A stretch of DNA of 64,000 nucleotides from an uncultured bacterium (GTDB lineage: Bacteria; Cyanobacteriota; Vampirovibrionia; Gastranaerophilales; Gastranaerophilaceae). This document shows positions 8,107 to 17,770 of the stretch, in pieces. The position numbers were made by a program, and so were the translations under genes. Every line of letters starts with the position of its first letter. Within the stretch, counting starts at the first letter, position 1. The notes under the pieces are model-generated. The model worked only from the letters and a program-made list of their open reading frames with translations, did not search any database and was not told where the DNA came from. The DNA is taken from positions 114,039-178,038 of the forward strand of contig CADAKY010000002.1 in NCBI GenBank assembly GCA_902788575.1, written 5' to 3'.

Positions 8107-8958
8107 ATGAAAAAGATTTTACTTTCAATTTTAATATTGGCGTTTTGCGCACAAGGCAGTTGTTTAGCACTTAATCACAAGAATAAAGGAGAAAATAAAC
8201 CTATGGGTAAAATTGTACAGACCGCTGGCAGAGACAATTTAGGGAATTTTGCACCTGAATTTGCACACTTTAATGATGATATTTTGTTTGGTGAAAACTG
8301 GAACAATCAGGATATTTCAGTTAAAACAAGATGTTTGATTACGGTAATTGCACTTATGTCACAAGGAATTACGGATAATTCTCTAAAGTATCATCTTCAA
8401 AATGCAAAAAATAACGGCGTGACACGCGAAGAAATTGCGGCTGCAATTACTCATACAGCTTTCTATGCAGGATGGCCAAAAGCCTGGGCGACATTTAATT
8501 TGGCAAAAGAAGTTTGGAATGATAAAACACCTGTTTTGTCAGAAAAAGATAAATATGCAAAAACAATTTTCTTTCCAATCGGAGAGCCAAATGATGCTTA
8601 TGCAAAATATTTTATAGGACAGAGTTATATTGCACCAGTGTCTGCTCAACAGGTAAAAATTTATAATGTAACGTTTGAACCTAAATGCAGAAATAACTGG
8701 CATATACACCACGCAAAATCAGGCGGTGGACAGATGTTAATAGCAGTCGGCGGAAGAGGTTATTATCAGGAATGGGGTAAAGAACCTGTTGAAATGAAGG
8801 CAGGAGATGTTATTAATATTCCTGCAAATGTCAAACACTGGCACGGTGCAGCACCGGATAGCTGGTTTTCACATCTTGCTGTTGAAATTGACGGGACGGA
8901 AACCTCGAATGAATGGCTGGAAGCAGTTAGTGATGAAGTGTATAATAAATTAAAATAA
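8107..8958 (+). CDS. exported carboxymuconolactone-decarboxylase/cupin fusion protein
   Basis: The 283-aa protein has an N-terminal signal peptide (K-K followed by a hydrophobic stretch ending at A-Q-G-S-C-L-A). Next come a carboxymuconolactone decarboxylase-like helical domain (about 65-140) and a C-terminal cupin with metal-ligand motifs W-H-I-H-H and H-W-H-G. ATG 8107 was chosen over ATG 8101 because AAGGA lies 6 nt before it. Similar fusions accompany aldo/keto reductases and flavodoxin-like proteins. The enzymatic role is unknown. Confidence 0.85.
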   Translation: MKKILLSILILAFCAQGSCLALNHKNKGENKPMGKIVQTAGRDNLGNFAPEFAHFNDDILFGENWNNQDISVKTRCLITVIALMSQGITDNSLKYHLQNAKNNGVTREEIAAAITHTAFYAGWPKAWATFNLAKEVWNDKTPVLSEKDKYAKTIFFPIGEPNDAYAKYFIGQSYIAPVSAQQVKIYNVTFEPKCRNNWHIHHAKSGGGQMLIAVGGRGYYQEWGKEPVEMKAGDVINIPANVKHWHGAAPDSWFSHLAVEIDGTETSNEWLEAVSDEVYNKLK

Positions 8959-8968
8959 GGAGATAAAC

Positions 8969-9610
8969 ATGAAAGTATTATTATTTAACGGTTCACCCCA
9001 TAAAAACGGTTGCACTTATACAGCTTTGGAAGAAATTGCAAAAACTTTAAACGAAGAAGGTATAGATTCCGAAATTTATCAAATCGGGATAAAATCAATA
9101 ACACCATGCAGAGCCTGCAGTGCTTGCGCAAAATTGGGAAAATGCGTTATTTCAGACGATGATGTAAATAATTTTGTAGAAAAATGTAAAGATTTTGATG
9201 GTTTTATATTTGGTTCGCCGGTTCATTATGGTTCTGCCTGCGGCGGTATTACAGCTTTTTTGGACAGAGCTTTCTTTTCGGCACTTTTATCTGGAAGATT
9301 GGATTACTTCAGACATAAACCGGGTTCTGCAATTGCAAGCGCAAGAAGAGCCGGTACAACGGCGACTTTGGATCAGTTAAACAAGTATTTTACCATTTCC
9401 GAAATGCCGATAATTTCCGGCAGATACTGGAATATGATTCACGGTTACACAGCGGATGACGTTATACAGGATGAAGAAGGTATGCAGAATATGAGAATTC
9501 TTGCACGTAATATGGCTTGGCATTTAAAATGTCAGGAAGCTGGTAAAAACGCGGGAGTTCAGATGCCAAAACAGGAAGAAATTGTATACACAAACTTTAT
9601 AAGGAATTAA
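8969..9610 (+). CDS. flavodoxin-like NAD(P)H-dependent FMN reductase
   Basis: The 213-aa protein begins with a flavin phosphate-binding loop (F-N-G-S-P-H-K-N-G-C-T). It has a cysteine cluster C-R-A-C-S-A-C-A-K-L-G-K-C, typical of iron-sulfur flavoprotein-related reductases, and the G-S-P-V-H-Y-G-S flavin motif. AAGGAG precedes the ATG. It is the last gene of the TetR operon, which looks like a response to reactive or electrophilic compounds. Confidence 0.88.
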   Translation: MKVLLFNGSPHKNGCTYTALEEIAKTLNEEGIDSEIYQIGIKSITPCRACSACAKLGKCVISDDDVNNFVEKCKDFDGFIFGSPVHYGSACGGITAFLDRAFFSALLSGRLDYFRHKPGSAIASARRAGTTATLDQLNKYFTISEMPIISGRYWNMIHGYTADDVIQDEEGMQNMRILARNMAWHLKCQEAGKNAGVQMPKQEEIVYTNFIRN

Positions 9611-9630
9611 AAATATAAACTCAATAATTT

Positions 9631-11211
9631 TTATTTTTTCAGTCGGTTAAGCAATTCTTTGGCATAATCCATTTTGAACAGAATGTTTAATGCGGCATAA
9701 ATTCCTGAAAGAGCGAGTATTACGATAACTATTTTTACTGCTTTGATGAGCGGTGATAATCCAAAAGCAAAGCATTTGCAAATGAACAGACCCGCAAAGA
9801 AAGTTAAAATACCGGCTAAAATCATTTTTCCGAAATTCTTAAACAGGGTTTTGTAGTCAAGTTTAATTTTTCTGAAAATAAACAATCCCAAGAATGTCGC
9901 ATTGAATAACGTTACAAAAGACGTAGATAGAGTAATCCCTGCAATACCCATATTTAGCTTAAGTATCAAAAGCCAGTTTAATAATGCTTTCAGACCTATT
10001 GACGACATTGCGATAATAAACGGCGTTTTTGAATCGTTAAATGCATAATAAACTCTTGTTATTGAATCTCTGAATACATAAGGAATTATTGAAAATGATA
10101 AGAAACACAAAGCTTCTGATACCATTACAACTGCGTTTGAGTTGAATGCTCCGCGCTCAAAGATTAAAGAAATTCCGTCTTGTGCAAGCAGGAGAATGAA
10201 AATTATCATAGGAATTGCCGCAAAGAAAAGAACTCCGACTCCTTTGTTAAAATACGTTTTTATGGATTCGTAATTTTTTTCTCCCGCAAGTCTGGAAAAT
10301 ATCGGGAACAGCGGAACCAAAAACGCTGTAACCAAAATTCCTACAGGGAATTGGAATATTCTGTTTGCAAATACTACAGAAGTCCATGCCCCTTCTACAA
10401 GGGTAGAAGCGAAAAACATATCTATATAAATGCTGATTTGACCTATTGTTGAGCTTAATATTGCAGGGAATAGCAGTTCACAAATATTTTTGAATTGTTC
10501 ATTGTTTTTTATATCAAAATTAGGCTTAATTCGATATCCTATTTGTCTGAGTTTTGGGAACTGAATTGCAATCTGGCAAAGAGCGCCCAATGTTGTTGCA
10601 ATTGCAAGTGCGTATCCTGATTTATCATTGTGTACAATTGAAATTACACCAATTACGACAAGACTCAGAATCATAGGGGAAAGGTTTGGTAAAATGTACT
10701 GCTTGTGTACAATTAAAAGCCCGTAGTAAATTCCGATTATTCCGCCGATTAAAATTATCGGAGACATTATTTTAAAATGTGCTGTTGCAAGTGTTACCAA
10801 TTCAGGTGAGCCCGCAGAAATAATCAGTCCCATAATTTTGTCTGCAAAAAAGAAACCCAAAATTGCACATAGTGCAAAGAATACAAAAGCACACGTCAAA
10901 AATGTATTATAAAGTCGATTAACTTTGTCGTTAATTTCACCGTTTTCGCCCACAAGTTTTGAAAAAACCGCAACAGCCGCACTGTGAAAGGGCCCGCCGA
11001 CTCCGCCTAAAATTATTATTGCAAGTGATGGAATTTGTAAGGCATAAAAATATGCGTCAGAAACAAGAGTCGCACCGTAAAAATTTGCTACCACCATATC
11101 TCGAATAAATCCGATAAGCTTGCTTGCAATCGTTACAAGAGCAATGAGCCAGGCTGCTTTCAAGACACCCGGAGTTTCATCTTTTATCGTTTTAGTATTC
11201 TGTTCTGACAT
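9631..11211 (-). CDS. murJ: lipid II flippase MurJ
   Basis: MurJ moves lipid II across the inner membrane for peptidoglycan synthesis. The 526-aa protein has about 14 membrane segments and the MviN family signature near the N-terminus (S-K-L-I-G-F-I-R-D-M-V-V-A-N-F-Y-G). ATG 11211 is preferred over an in-frame TTG at 11220. The start overlaps the end of the SpoIID-like gene by 20 nt, so the two are probably translationally coupled. Confidence 0.95.
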   Translation of the reverse strand: MSEQNTKTIKDETPGVLKAAWLIALVTIASKLIGFIRDMVVANFYGATLVSDAYFYALQIPSLAIIILGGVGGPFHSAAVAVFSKLVGENGEINDKVNRLYNTFLTCAFVFFALCAILGFFFADKIMGLIISAGSPELVTLATAHFKIMSPIILIGGIIGIYYGLLIVHKQYILPNLSPMILSLVVIGVISIVHNDKSGYALAIATTLGALCQIAIQFPKLRQIGYRIKPNFDIKNNEQFKNICELLFPAILSSTIGQISIYIDMFFASTLVEGAWTSVVFANRIFQFPVGILVTAFLVPLFPIFSRLAGEKNYESIKTYFNKGVGVLFFAAIPMIIFILLLAQDGISLIFERGAFNSNAVVMVSEALCFLSFSIIPYVFRDSITRVYYAFNDSKTPFIIAMSSIGLKALLNWLLILKLNMGIAGITLSTSFVTLFNATFLGLFIFRKIKLDYKTLFKNFGKMILAGILTFFAGLFICKCFAFGLSPLIKAVKIVIVILALSGIYAALNILFKMDYAKELLNRLKK

Positions 11212-12865
11212 ATTTTTCAACCAATTCTACATACAAAGTTATCGAACGTCCCAGGGACGGTGCATAATATACTATTGTGTTTTCACCGTCATCAATATAT
11301 CTTGAAATATCTATTTTACATTCCTTTTGGAATAAAGTTTTTGTAATCGGAAATTCATGGTTTCTGCCGTTAATCATAACTGCAATTTTTCCTGCGGAAG
11401 TATCCGTTACAACTATTTGCGCTCTTCCTATAGGCGCCCAGAAAGTTTGCTTTATGTCTTCTCCCGAAACGGTTACAGGAACAGTACCAAGATTTATTCC
11501 TTTATAATAGTGTCTGAGTATATTGTAATAATCCTGTCCGAGTTTTGTTGCCATATATCCGGCTCCAAACTGGCTCATTCCGACGCCGTGACCAAATCCT
11601 CCGCCTTTTGCAATAACTTTGACAACATTTCCGTAATTGTCAATTGATACTATGAAGAATACATTTGCACTTGGAAGTGAAATCCCGTCTTTTTGGAATA
11701 CTCTTCTTATAACAAGTTCTTTTGAAATTTTGTAACAACCGCGTGAAGTCTGAATCTCAACCTCCATAGCTTTTCCTGACAGCCCGCGTTTCATAACCGT
11801 TATACCTTTAAGCTTTCCGATTTCATCCCCCTGTTTAAATGCCGGAAATACATATCCGGTTTTTGATTGTGCCGGTATAGTTTTTGTAAGAACTTCTTCC
11901 AGCTCTTTTCCGCTCCACTCTTTTGTCCATCTGTAATAAGGAGAATCTATGTCAAAAGAAGGTATTTTTGTATCATAAAAAGTTCTGGCTTTGTCTTCGT
12001 CATTGAGAGGCTCAAATTCCGCTTTATCCGGAACTGCAGTAAGATAAGGCTTTCCGGAGGATGGAAAAAGCTTTGTATAAGGATCGGAAAAAGCATTTGA
12101 GTAGCTTTCTGTATATCCGCCGGCTGTTGAGCTATACAGAGCAAGAATCAATTCATTATCGTATAGAGCAACAATCCCGTCTGTTTCCATAACAGCTCTT
12201 GTTGCTAAATCGTCTTCTGTGTTTGCGCCAAAGTATACCTGACTCGCAACACTATCTACAACGTTAAATTCTTTATACGCTTGTGTTCTGGGAGTAAGAA
12301 CATAATTTCTTGCGGCAACAGCCTGTGCTTTTAGTGCTTCTAATCCAAATCTGACGGGCATTTCATTTGGGACAACACCTTTTAGGTATTCTTGTATTTC
12401 CACAAGATTTATAATATAGAATCCGTCATTTTTTTCGCTTTTAACAATTTCAAATGCACCATGATAAAGTGCCTGAATCCCTTTTCTCAAAAGCCCTTTG
12501 ATTCCTAAAAGTCCTTGAGGGCACACAATAACAACATCTCTCAATACTGCGGATTGATTATCTATTGTGACTAAAAGTCCTGCTTCAGAATTTTTTATAT
12601 AAATACCTTGATTTGCCGGAACAGTTGCGATAACTTTTTTGCTGATTCTGTCGCAAATATTACATTCTGCCGTACCAAAAACAATGGTATCCTGTTTAAG
12701 AACATTTTGAAATTTGTTATCAGTCAGTCCGACACGTACAATGTTGTTTTCTATATTTGCAAACGCAGGAAACATTCCAAAAATGAGTACTGCAAAAATT
12801 ATGAATATTTTTTTTAAATTAATTATCAATTTTCCATTTACAATTTTCAATTTTTTAATTCCCAA
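11192..12865 (-). CDS. SpoIID/LytB-domain protein
   Basis: The 557-aa protein has an N-terminal hydrophobic export segment (residues about 18-36). The SpoIID domain signature is E-Y-L-K-G-V-V-P-N-E-M-P followed by E-A-L-K-A-Q-A-V-A-A-R. SpoIID proteins cleave or remodel denuded glycan strands; outside spore-formers, including Cyanobacteria, they are cell-wall proteins. The start is TTG 12865 with AAGGA 5 nt upstream, overlapping the cysS end by 19 nt. The first 20 residues are encoded by an AAAATTG-rich repeat-like stretch, so the true start could lie further in. Confidence 0.88.
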   Translation of the reverse strand: MGIKKLKIVNGKLIINLKKIFIIFAVLIFGMFPAFANIENNIVRVGLTDNKFQNVLKQDTIVFGTAECNICDRISKKVIATVPANQGIYIKNSEAGLLVTIDNQSAVLRDVVIVCPQGLLGIKGLLRKGIQALYHGAFEIVKSEKNDGFYIINLVEIQEYLKGVVPNEMPVRFGLEALKAQAVAARNYVLTPRTQAYKEFNVVDSVASQVYFGANTEDDLATRAVMETDGIVALYDNELILALYSSTAGGYTESYSNAFSDPYTKLFPSSGKPYLTAVPDKAEFEPLNDEDKARTFYDTKIPSFDIDSPYYRWTKEWSGKELEEVLTKTIPAQSKTGYVFPAFKQGDEIGKLKGITVMKRGLSGKAMEVEIQTSRGCYKISKELVIRRVFQKDGISLPSANVFFIVSIDNYGNVVKVIAKGGGFGHGVGMSQFGAGYMATKLGQDYYNILRHYYKGINLGTVPVTVSGEDIKQTFWAPIGRAQIVVTDTSAGKIAVMINGRNHEFPITKTLFQKECKIDISRYIDDGENTIVYYAPSLGRSITLYVELVEKYVRTEY

Positions 12866-14223
12866 GTTGTTCCTTCTTTTGAATCTTTCAAAATAATTCC
12901 TGCGTTATCTAAAGCTATACGAATTTTGTCCGCTAAATCCCAATTCTTTTCAGAACGGGCAATTCTGCGCTTTTCTATAATATCTTCCATAGAATTAAAA
13001 CTTTCATTCAGTTTTGCATTAATCGAATCCAGTTTATGCTTTAATTCTTCTTCCGAAAGTTTTGCTTTTTCAAACTTAAAACCTAATGTATTCGCAAGTT
13101 TATAAAGAAGAGTAAACGCGTATGGAATATCCTTGTTTGCTTTGTTTGTCAAATCAAAGAGTACTGCTAATGCTTTTGATGTATTTAAATCATCATCCAT
13201 TGCTTCGACAAATTCTTTGTATTCTTCAAGTTGAGTGATGTCCAATGTTTCATCAATCTTTGTATGCTTGGCATTGAGCATTCTTTTTACTCCGTTAGCC
13301 GCTGCCTGCAATGATTCATCGGAAAATTCAACCGGCATTCTGTAGTGATTTGTCAATATAAAGAAACGGATTGTGTTTGCATCATAATTCTTTAATAAAT
13401 CATCTATAGTAAGGAAATTTCCCAAAGATTTTGACATTTTTTCTTTGTTAATTGTTACAAAACCGTTGTGGAGCCAATAATTTACAAATTTGCATCCGTT
13501 TGCACACTCTGATTGTGCAATTTCGTTTTCGTGATGCGGGAATATTAAATCTGCTCCGCCCGCGTGAATATCAATAGTTTTACCTAAGTATTTTCTGCTC
13601 ATTGCGGAACATTCTATGTGCCATCCCGGACGTCCGACTCCCCAAGGAGAATTATATCCGAATTTTTCATCTTTTTTCCAGAGTGCAAAATCGAGCGGAT
13701 CCTCTTTTAATTCTCCTACTTCAATCCTTGCACCGCTTTCAAGCTGATGAATCGGCTGCCCCGAAAGACTTCCGTATTTGCCGAATTTTTTAACTCTAAA
13801 ATATACATCTCCGCCGGCTTCATAAGCGAATCCTTTTTCTATAAGTTCTTTATTCATTGCAATCATTTCGCCCAATGTTTTTGTTGCAAAAGGCTCAATA
13901 TCAGGGCGAAGATTGTTAAGAGCGTTCATAGATTCTGTAAATTTGTTATACCAGAATTTTGAAACTTCTTCGGGAGTTTTACCTTCTTTTTCTGCTTTTT
14001 TGAGAATTTTGTCGTCTACATCTGTTACATTTCTGCAATATGTAACGTCGTATCCTTTAAATTTTAAATATCTGTATAATACGTCCCATGTAATGTAGCA
14101 TCTTGCATGCCCAAGGTGTGCGTTATCATATACTGTCGGTCCGCAAACGTACATTTTGACTTTATTACCGTCTATAGGTTTAAATTCTTCTGTCTGATTT
14201 GTGAATGAATTATGTAATTTCAT
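12847..14223 (-). CDS. cysS: cysteinyl-tRNA synthetase
   Basis: Charges tRNA-Cys. The 458-aa protein has the class I signatures A-H-L-G-H (HIGH) and K-M-S-K-S, the zinc-site C-G-P-T-V-Y near residue 28 and the C-terminal DALR-type helical domain. ATG 14223 is behind GGGGGCT and gives the canonical start M-K-L-H-N-S-F. A longer frame upstream to 14313 lacks a site. It leads the cysS-spoIID-murJ operon. Confidence 0.97.
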   Translation of the reverse strand: MKLHNSFTNQTEEFKPIDGNKVKMYVCGPTVYDNAHLGHARCYITWDVLYRYLKFKGYDVTYCRNVTDVDDKILKKAEKEGKTPEEVSKFWYNKFTESMNALNNLRPDIEPFATKTLGEMIAMNKELIEKGFAYEAGGDVYFRVKKFGKYGSLSGQPIHQLESGARIEVGELKEDPLDFALWKKDEKFGYNSPWGVGRPGWHIECSAMSRKYLGKTIDIHAGGADLIFPHHENEIAQSECANGCKFVNYWLHNGFVTINKEKMSKSLGNFLTIDDLLKNYDANTIRFFILTNHYRMPVEFSDESLQAAANGVKRMLNAKHTKIDETLDITQLEEYKEFVEAMDDDLNTSKALAVLFDLTNKANKDIPYAFTLLYKLANTLGFKFEKAKLSEEELKHKLDSINAKLNESFNSMEDIIEKRRIARSEKNWDLADKIRIALDNAGIILKDSKEGTTWELKN

Positions 14224-14288
14224 ATTTTTATAGCCCCCGTAAAAAAATTTTATATCAAACAGAATATTGGGTAAAGTGAAATAATTTT

Positions 14289-14297
14289 TGATATAAT
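14289..14297 (+). promoter_or_regulatory. extended -10 promoter
   Basis: TGATATAAT is an extended -10 element with TATAAT at 14292-14297. A weak TTGGGT lies 19 bp upstream. It would start transcription about 25 nt before the 104-aa zinc-ribbon gene. The same 9-mer serves as a -10 at 37975 and, on the minus strand, upstream of flagellin. Confidence 0.6.
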
Positions 14298-14326
14298 ATT
14301 TATTATTAATCACATAGAGGTAATTT

Positions 14327-14641
14327 ATGAAATCAAAAGAAGAAGTTGTTAAGGAAATGCAGCTTGTTGTAGAACAAATGCGTCTGGACGATATAGAAGA
14401 AAATCCTGATTGCGAACACGAATTTTTTACCTGTGATGCGTGCGGTGGTACAAAATCGCTTGCCGGCTCAGTTTTGTACGGTCATCACAGACTTTGTAAC
14501 GATTGTGTTTTGTACGCTGAAATCGGTTTTGAACTCGGTCAGATAAAAGATATCCACGAATTGATTGATGCAATGGAAGATAAGCGACTTGAAGCGGATT
14601 GCGAATTTTTAAAAGCACAGGAAAAAAGTATAAATAACTAA
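14327..14641 (+). CDS. small zinc-ribbon protein
   Basis: A 104-aa acidic protein with C-D-A-C-G-G and C-N-D-C motifs about 24 residues apart, which together would bind one zinc ion. No family was recognised. AGAGGT precedes the ATG. It lies divergent from cysS and 159 bp upstream of nifU. A role in protein or nucleic-acid contact is possible but unproven. Confidence 0.7.
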   Translation: MKSKEEVVKEMQLVVEQMRLDDIEENPDCEHEFFTCDACGGTKSLAGSVLYGHHRLCNDCVLYAEIGFELGQIKDIHELIDAMEDKRLEADCEFLKAQEKSINN

Positions 14642-14800
14642 ATTAAGTGATTTATTTATCTACTTTATATACGGATTCAAACCCACAGTAATCTTTGCGG
14701 TTTTAAATTTATTACTATTTACCTAAAACACTCTACCCTATATTTTCGTTTTTGTTTGTACTAAAATTTGTTTGGTACATTATACAGGGGGAAATGTAAC

Positions 14801-15631
14801 ATGTGGGATTATTCGGAAAAAGTTTTAGATCACTACAGAAATCCGAGAAATGTCGGAAAAATTGATAACGCTGATTTGATTGGAGAAGCAGGTTCACTTG
14901 CCTGCGGAGACTCTTTGAAATTATATTTAAAACTTGATGGTGAAAAAATCGTTGATGCTAAGTTCCAAACCTTCGGTTGCGGTTCTGCGGTAGCTTCATC
15001 AAGTATTTTAACAGAAATGATTATTGGCAAAACATTGGATGAAGCAAAAGAAATTACCAATAAAGATATTGCAGAAGAACTCGGCGGACTTCCGCAAGAA
15101 AAAATGCACTGTTCAGTAATGGGGCATGAAGCTTTGGAAGATGCTCTCAACAAGTATTACGGCGGTAAATACAATAATACAACCGTTACGAATTCATCGG
15201 AAAAGGTTGTCTGCACTTGTTTTAATGTTACGGAAAACCAGATTCTGGAAGCTATAAAAATCAACAACCTTAAAACTGTCGAAGAGATTACTAATTATAC
15301 CAAAGCAGGCGGTGCCTGCGGAAGGTGCAAAGGTTACATAAAAGATATTCTTGAAACATATTGGGGCGGGGTAAATAAAACAGAAAAAGAAGAATTGACT
15401 CCTACACAAAAAATCTTAAAAATAAGCAAAGTTATAGACCAGCAGATTTCTCCGGAGCTTCAAAAAGATGGCGGAGATATTGAGTTTGTTGATTTGGACG
15501 GAAACAAGGTCAAGGTAAAATTGACAGGTATGTGTCAAGGTTGCAAAAATTCACAAATGACAATAAAAACATTTGTTGAATCAATATTGAAGGATAAAGT
15601 TGATTCTTCTTTAGAGGTTGAACAGGTATAA
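14801..15631 (+). CDS. nifU: three-domain NifU Fe-S cluster scaffold
   Basis: Builds transient Fe-S clusters from sulfur delivered by NifS. The 276-aa protein has an IscU-type domain with ligands Cys35, Cys60 and Cys104. A BFD-like [2Fe-2S] domain with C-T-C and C-G-R-C follows, then a C-terminal Nfu domain with C-Q-G-C. This is the full Azotobacter-type NifU layout. ATG 14801 follows AGGGGGAAATG. The upstream 159-bp spacer has no clear known operator. No nitrogenase genes are nearby, so it is likely the general assembly scaffold. Confidence 0.95.
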   Translation: MWDYSEKVLDHYRNPRNVGKIDNADLIGEAGSLACGDSLKLYLKLDGEKIVDAKFQTFGCGSAVASSSILTEMIIGKTLDEAKEITNKDIAEELGGLPQEKMHCSVMGHEALEDALNKYYGGKYNNTTVTNSSEKVVCTCFNVTENQILEAIKINNLKTVEEITNYTKAGGACGRCKGYIKDILETYWGGVNKTEKEELTPTQKILKISKVIDQQISPELQKDGGDIEFVDLDGNKVKVKLTGMCQGCKNSQMTIKTFVESILKDKVDSSLEVEQV

Positions 15632-15701
15632 CGATGTTGTAGGGCAAGTAAATAGGTCGGGTTTTCACCCCAACAAAAATAAAAACAAAATCGAGGCAAA
15701 T

Positions 15702-16892
15702 ATGATATATTTAGACAATAATGCAACGACAGCAGTAGATGAAAAGGTTTTGGAGGAAATGCTTCCATATCTGAAAGGTGAGTATGCAAACCCTTCCAGC
15801 ATGTACGATTTTGCAAAAAAGCCTGCCGCTGCAATAAGAGATGCAAGAGTTAAGGTTAGAGACTTCTTTGGTGCAAAAGATGAAAAAGAAATTTTCTTTA
15901 CCTCATGCGGTTCAGAATCCGCAAATATGGCGATTAGAGGAGTATTAAACTGCAACAAAGAAAAGCGTCATATTATAACAACAAAAGTTGAACACCCTTG
16001 TGTACTCAATACATATAAATACTTTGAAAAACAAGGATACGAGGTTGATTATATCGGAGTCAATGCGTATGGCGAACTTGAAGTTGAAGAACTGAAATCA
16101 AAACTCAGAAAAGATACTGCGCTTGTGTCTGTAATGTATGCTAATAATGAAACAGGTGTAATTCATCCGGTGGAAGAAATTGCAGAGTATGTAAAATCAA
16201 AATCACCTGAAACAAGAGTGTTTGTAGATGGTGTTCAGGCCGCGGGTAAAATTCCGATGGATGTAAAGAACACAAAAATAGATTTGATGGGAATTTCTGG
16301 ACATAAATTCCATGCACCTAAAGGAATTGGAGCTTTGTATATGAAGCCTGACGTCAGAATTACATCTCTTATAGCAGGCGGACATCAAGAAAGAGGTTTG
16401 AGAGCGGGAACGGAGAATGTTCCGTATATAGTAGGTATGGGAAAAGCTGCGGAGCTTTCTTTGGACGCTCTAAAATACGAAGGAACGGAAGTTAAAAGAC
16501 TGAGAGATAAGCTTGAAGCAGGAATTTTAAAGAACGTATTTAATGCAAGATTAAATACCTCCGTTTCCGGCAGGGTTCCAAATACATCAAATATAGGTTT
16601 TGAATATGTGGAAGGCGAATTAATCCTTCTTCACCTGAGCGATTTGGGAATTTGCGCAAGTTCAGGAAGTGCCTGCACGTCAGGTTCGCTGGAGCCGAGT
16701 CACGTTTTAAGAGCTATGGGAATACCGTTTACGGCTTTACATGGTTCAATAAGATTCAGCCTTTCAAGATTTACCAAAGAAAGTGATATCGATTATGTCA
16801 TAGAAAAAATGCCGGCAATTATGGATAAATTGACATCAATTTCTCCTTTCCAAGAAGAATTGCAAGCTTTGAGACAAAGAAAACAACATTAA
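15702..16892 (+). CDS. nifS: cysteine desulfurase NifS/IscS
   Basis: A pyridoxal-phosphate enzyme that releases sulfur from cysteine for NifU. The 396-aa product starts M-I-Y-L-D-N-N-A-T-T, the class V hallmark. It has the PLP lysine in S-G-H-K-F-H-A-P-K-G and the active-site cysteine loop S-S-G-S-A-C-T-S-G. GAGGCA precedes ATG 15702. It lies 70 bp after nifU in the same direction. Confidence 0.96.
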   Translation: MIYLDNNATTAVDEKVLEEMLPYLKGEYANPSSMYDFAKKPAAAIRDARVKVRDFFGAKDEKEIFFTSCGSESANMAIRGVLNCNKEKRHIITTKVEHPCVLNTYKYFEKQGYEVDYIGVNAYGELEVEELKSKLRKDTALVSVMYANNETGVIHPVEEIAEYVKSKSPETRVFVDGVQAAGKIPMDVKNTKIDLMGISGHKFHAPKGIGALYMKPDVRITSLIAGGHQERGLRAGTENVPYIVGMGKAAELSLDALKYEGTEVKRLRDKLEAGILKNVFNARLNTSVSGRVPNTSNIGFEYVEGELILLHLSDLGICASSGSACTSGSLEPSHVLRAMGIPFTALHGSIRFSLSRFTKESDIDYVIEKMPAIMDKLTSISPFQEELQALRQRKQH

Positions 16893-16916
16893 TAAATGAA
16901 ATGAGGAAGATGAAAA

Positions 16917-17768
16917 ATGATTGATGATGCTTATAATATGGTTCTAAAACCGATAATTCACTTTTTGGAGAAACATTCTCCTTTTATAATTGGCGTAATC
17001 ATTAATATAGTAATAATAATGTTTATTAATAAGGTTATTGATGCACTAGAGGTAAAGCTTGCAACCAAACTGCGGGAAAAACATTCGGATTCTTCACTCG
17101 TTAATTTGTTACCAATATTGGTAAAAGTTTTGAAAGCTATTATTATATTTTTACTTTTGGCAGGATTTTTGCAAAGCTTCGGGTACAATGTTTCATCACT
17201 TATTGCAGGTTTCGGAATCACAGGTTTGGCAGTAGGTTTTGCGGCTAAAGAAGCTATCGGTAATGTGTTTGGTTCTTTGGGACTTTTGGGTGACAGAGTT
17301 TATAAAATCGGTGATTACATAAAATTTGACAATATCGAAGGATATGTTGAAAAAATTAATTTGCGCTCAACTTCTATAAGAACACTGGATAATTTTGTCG
17401 TTAATGTTCCGAATAATACAATTGCTAATGAAGCTATAACAAATGTTTCAGTGTGTAAGAAAAGAAAAATTGATATTATTGTAGGTGTAGAATACGGTAC
17501 TTCGAATGAAAAGCTGGATAAAGCAGTTGAAATTTTAAAAGAAATCGGTACAAATGACGAACATATTATTGGCTCAGGCATGTTCGCTTCAATCGAAGCT
17601 CTTGATGATAGTTCAATCAACGTAAGATTTTTCGGGTATACATCAGAGACATCATGGGCTAAGTATAAAGTTGTGAAAGGTAATTTTATACGGGAAATTA
17701 TTCACCGTTTCCGTGAAGAAGGCATAGAGTTTGCGTTCCCTTCTACAAGTGTTTATATGCATGAGTAA
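16917..17768 (+). CDS. MscS-family mechanosensitive ion channel
   Basis: The 283-aa inner-membrane protein has three predicted membrane segments. Its pore-lining third helix is followed by the MscS signature G-L-A-V-G-F-A-A-K-E-A-I-G-N, and a beta-rich cytoplasmic domain follows. It releases solutes on hypo-osmotic shock. ATGAGGA precedes the start. rlmH begins 2 bases after its stop. Confidence 0.94.
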   Translation: MIDDAYNMVLKPIIHFLEKHSPFIIGVIINIVIIMFINKVIDALEVKLATKLREKHSDSSLVNLLPILVKVLKAIIIFLLLAGFLQSFGYNVSSLIAGFGITGLAVGFAAKEAIGNVFGSLGLLGDRVYKIGDYIKFDNIEGYVEKINLRSTSIRTLDNFVVNVPNNTIANEAITNVSVCKKRKIDIIVGVEYGTSNEKLDKAVEILKEIGTNDEHIIGSGMFASIEALDDSSINVRFFGYTSETSWAKYKVVKGNFIREIIHRFREEGIEFAFPSTSVYMHE

Positions 17769-17770
17769 AT

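Noticed and set aside
14801..16892. nifU-nifS as evidence of nitrogen fixation
   Set aside because: No nitrogenase genes are present; three-domain NifU with NifS often serves as the general Fe-S system.
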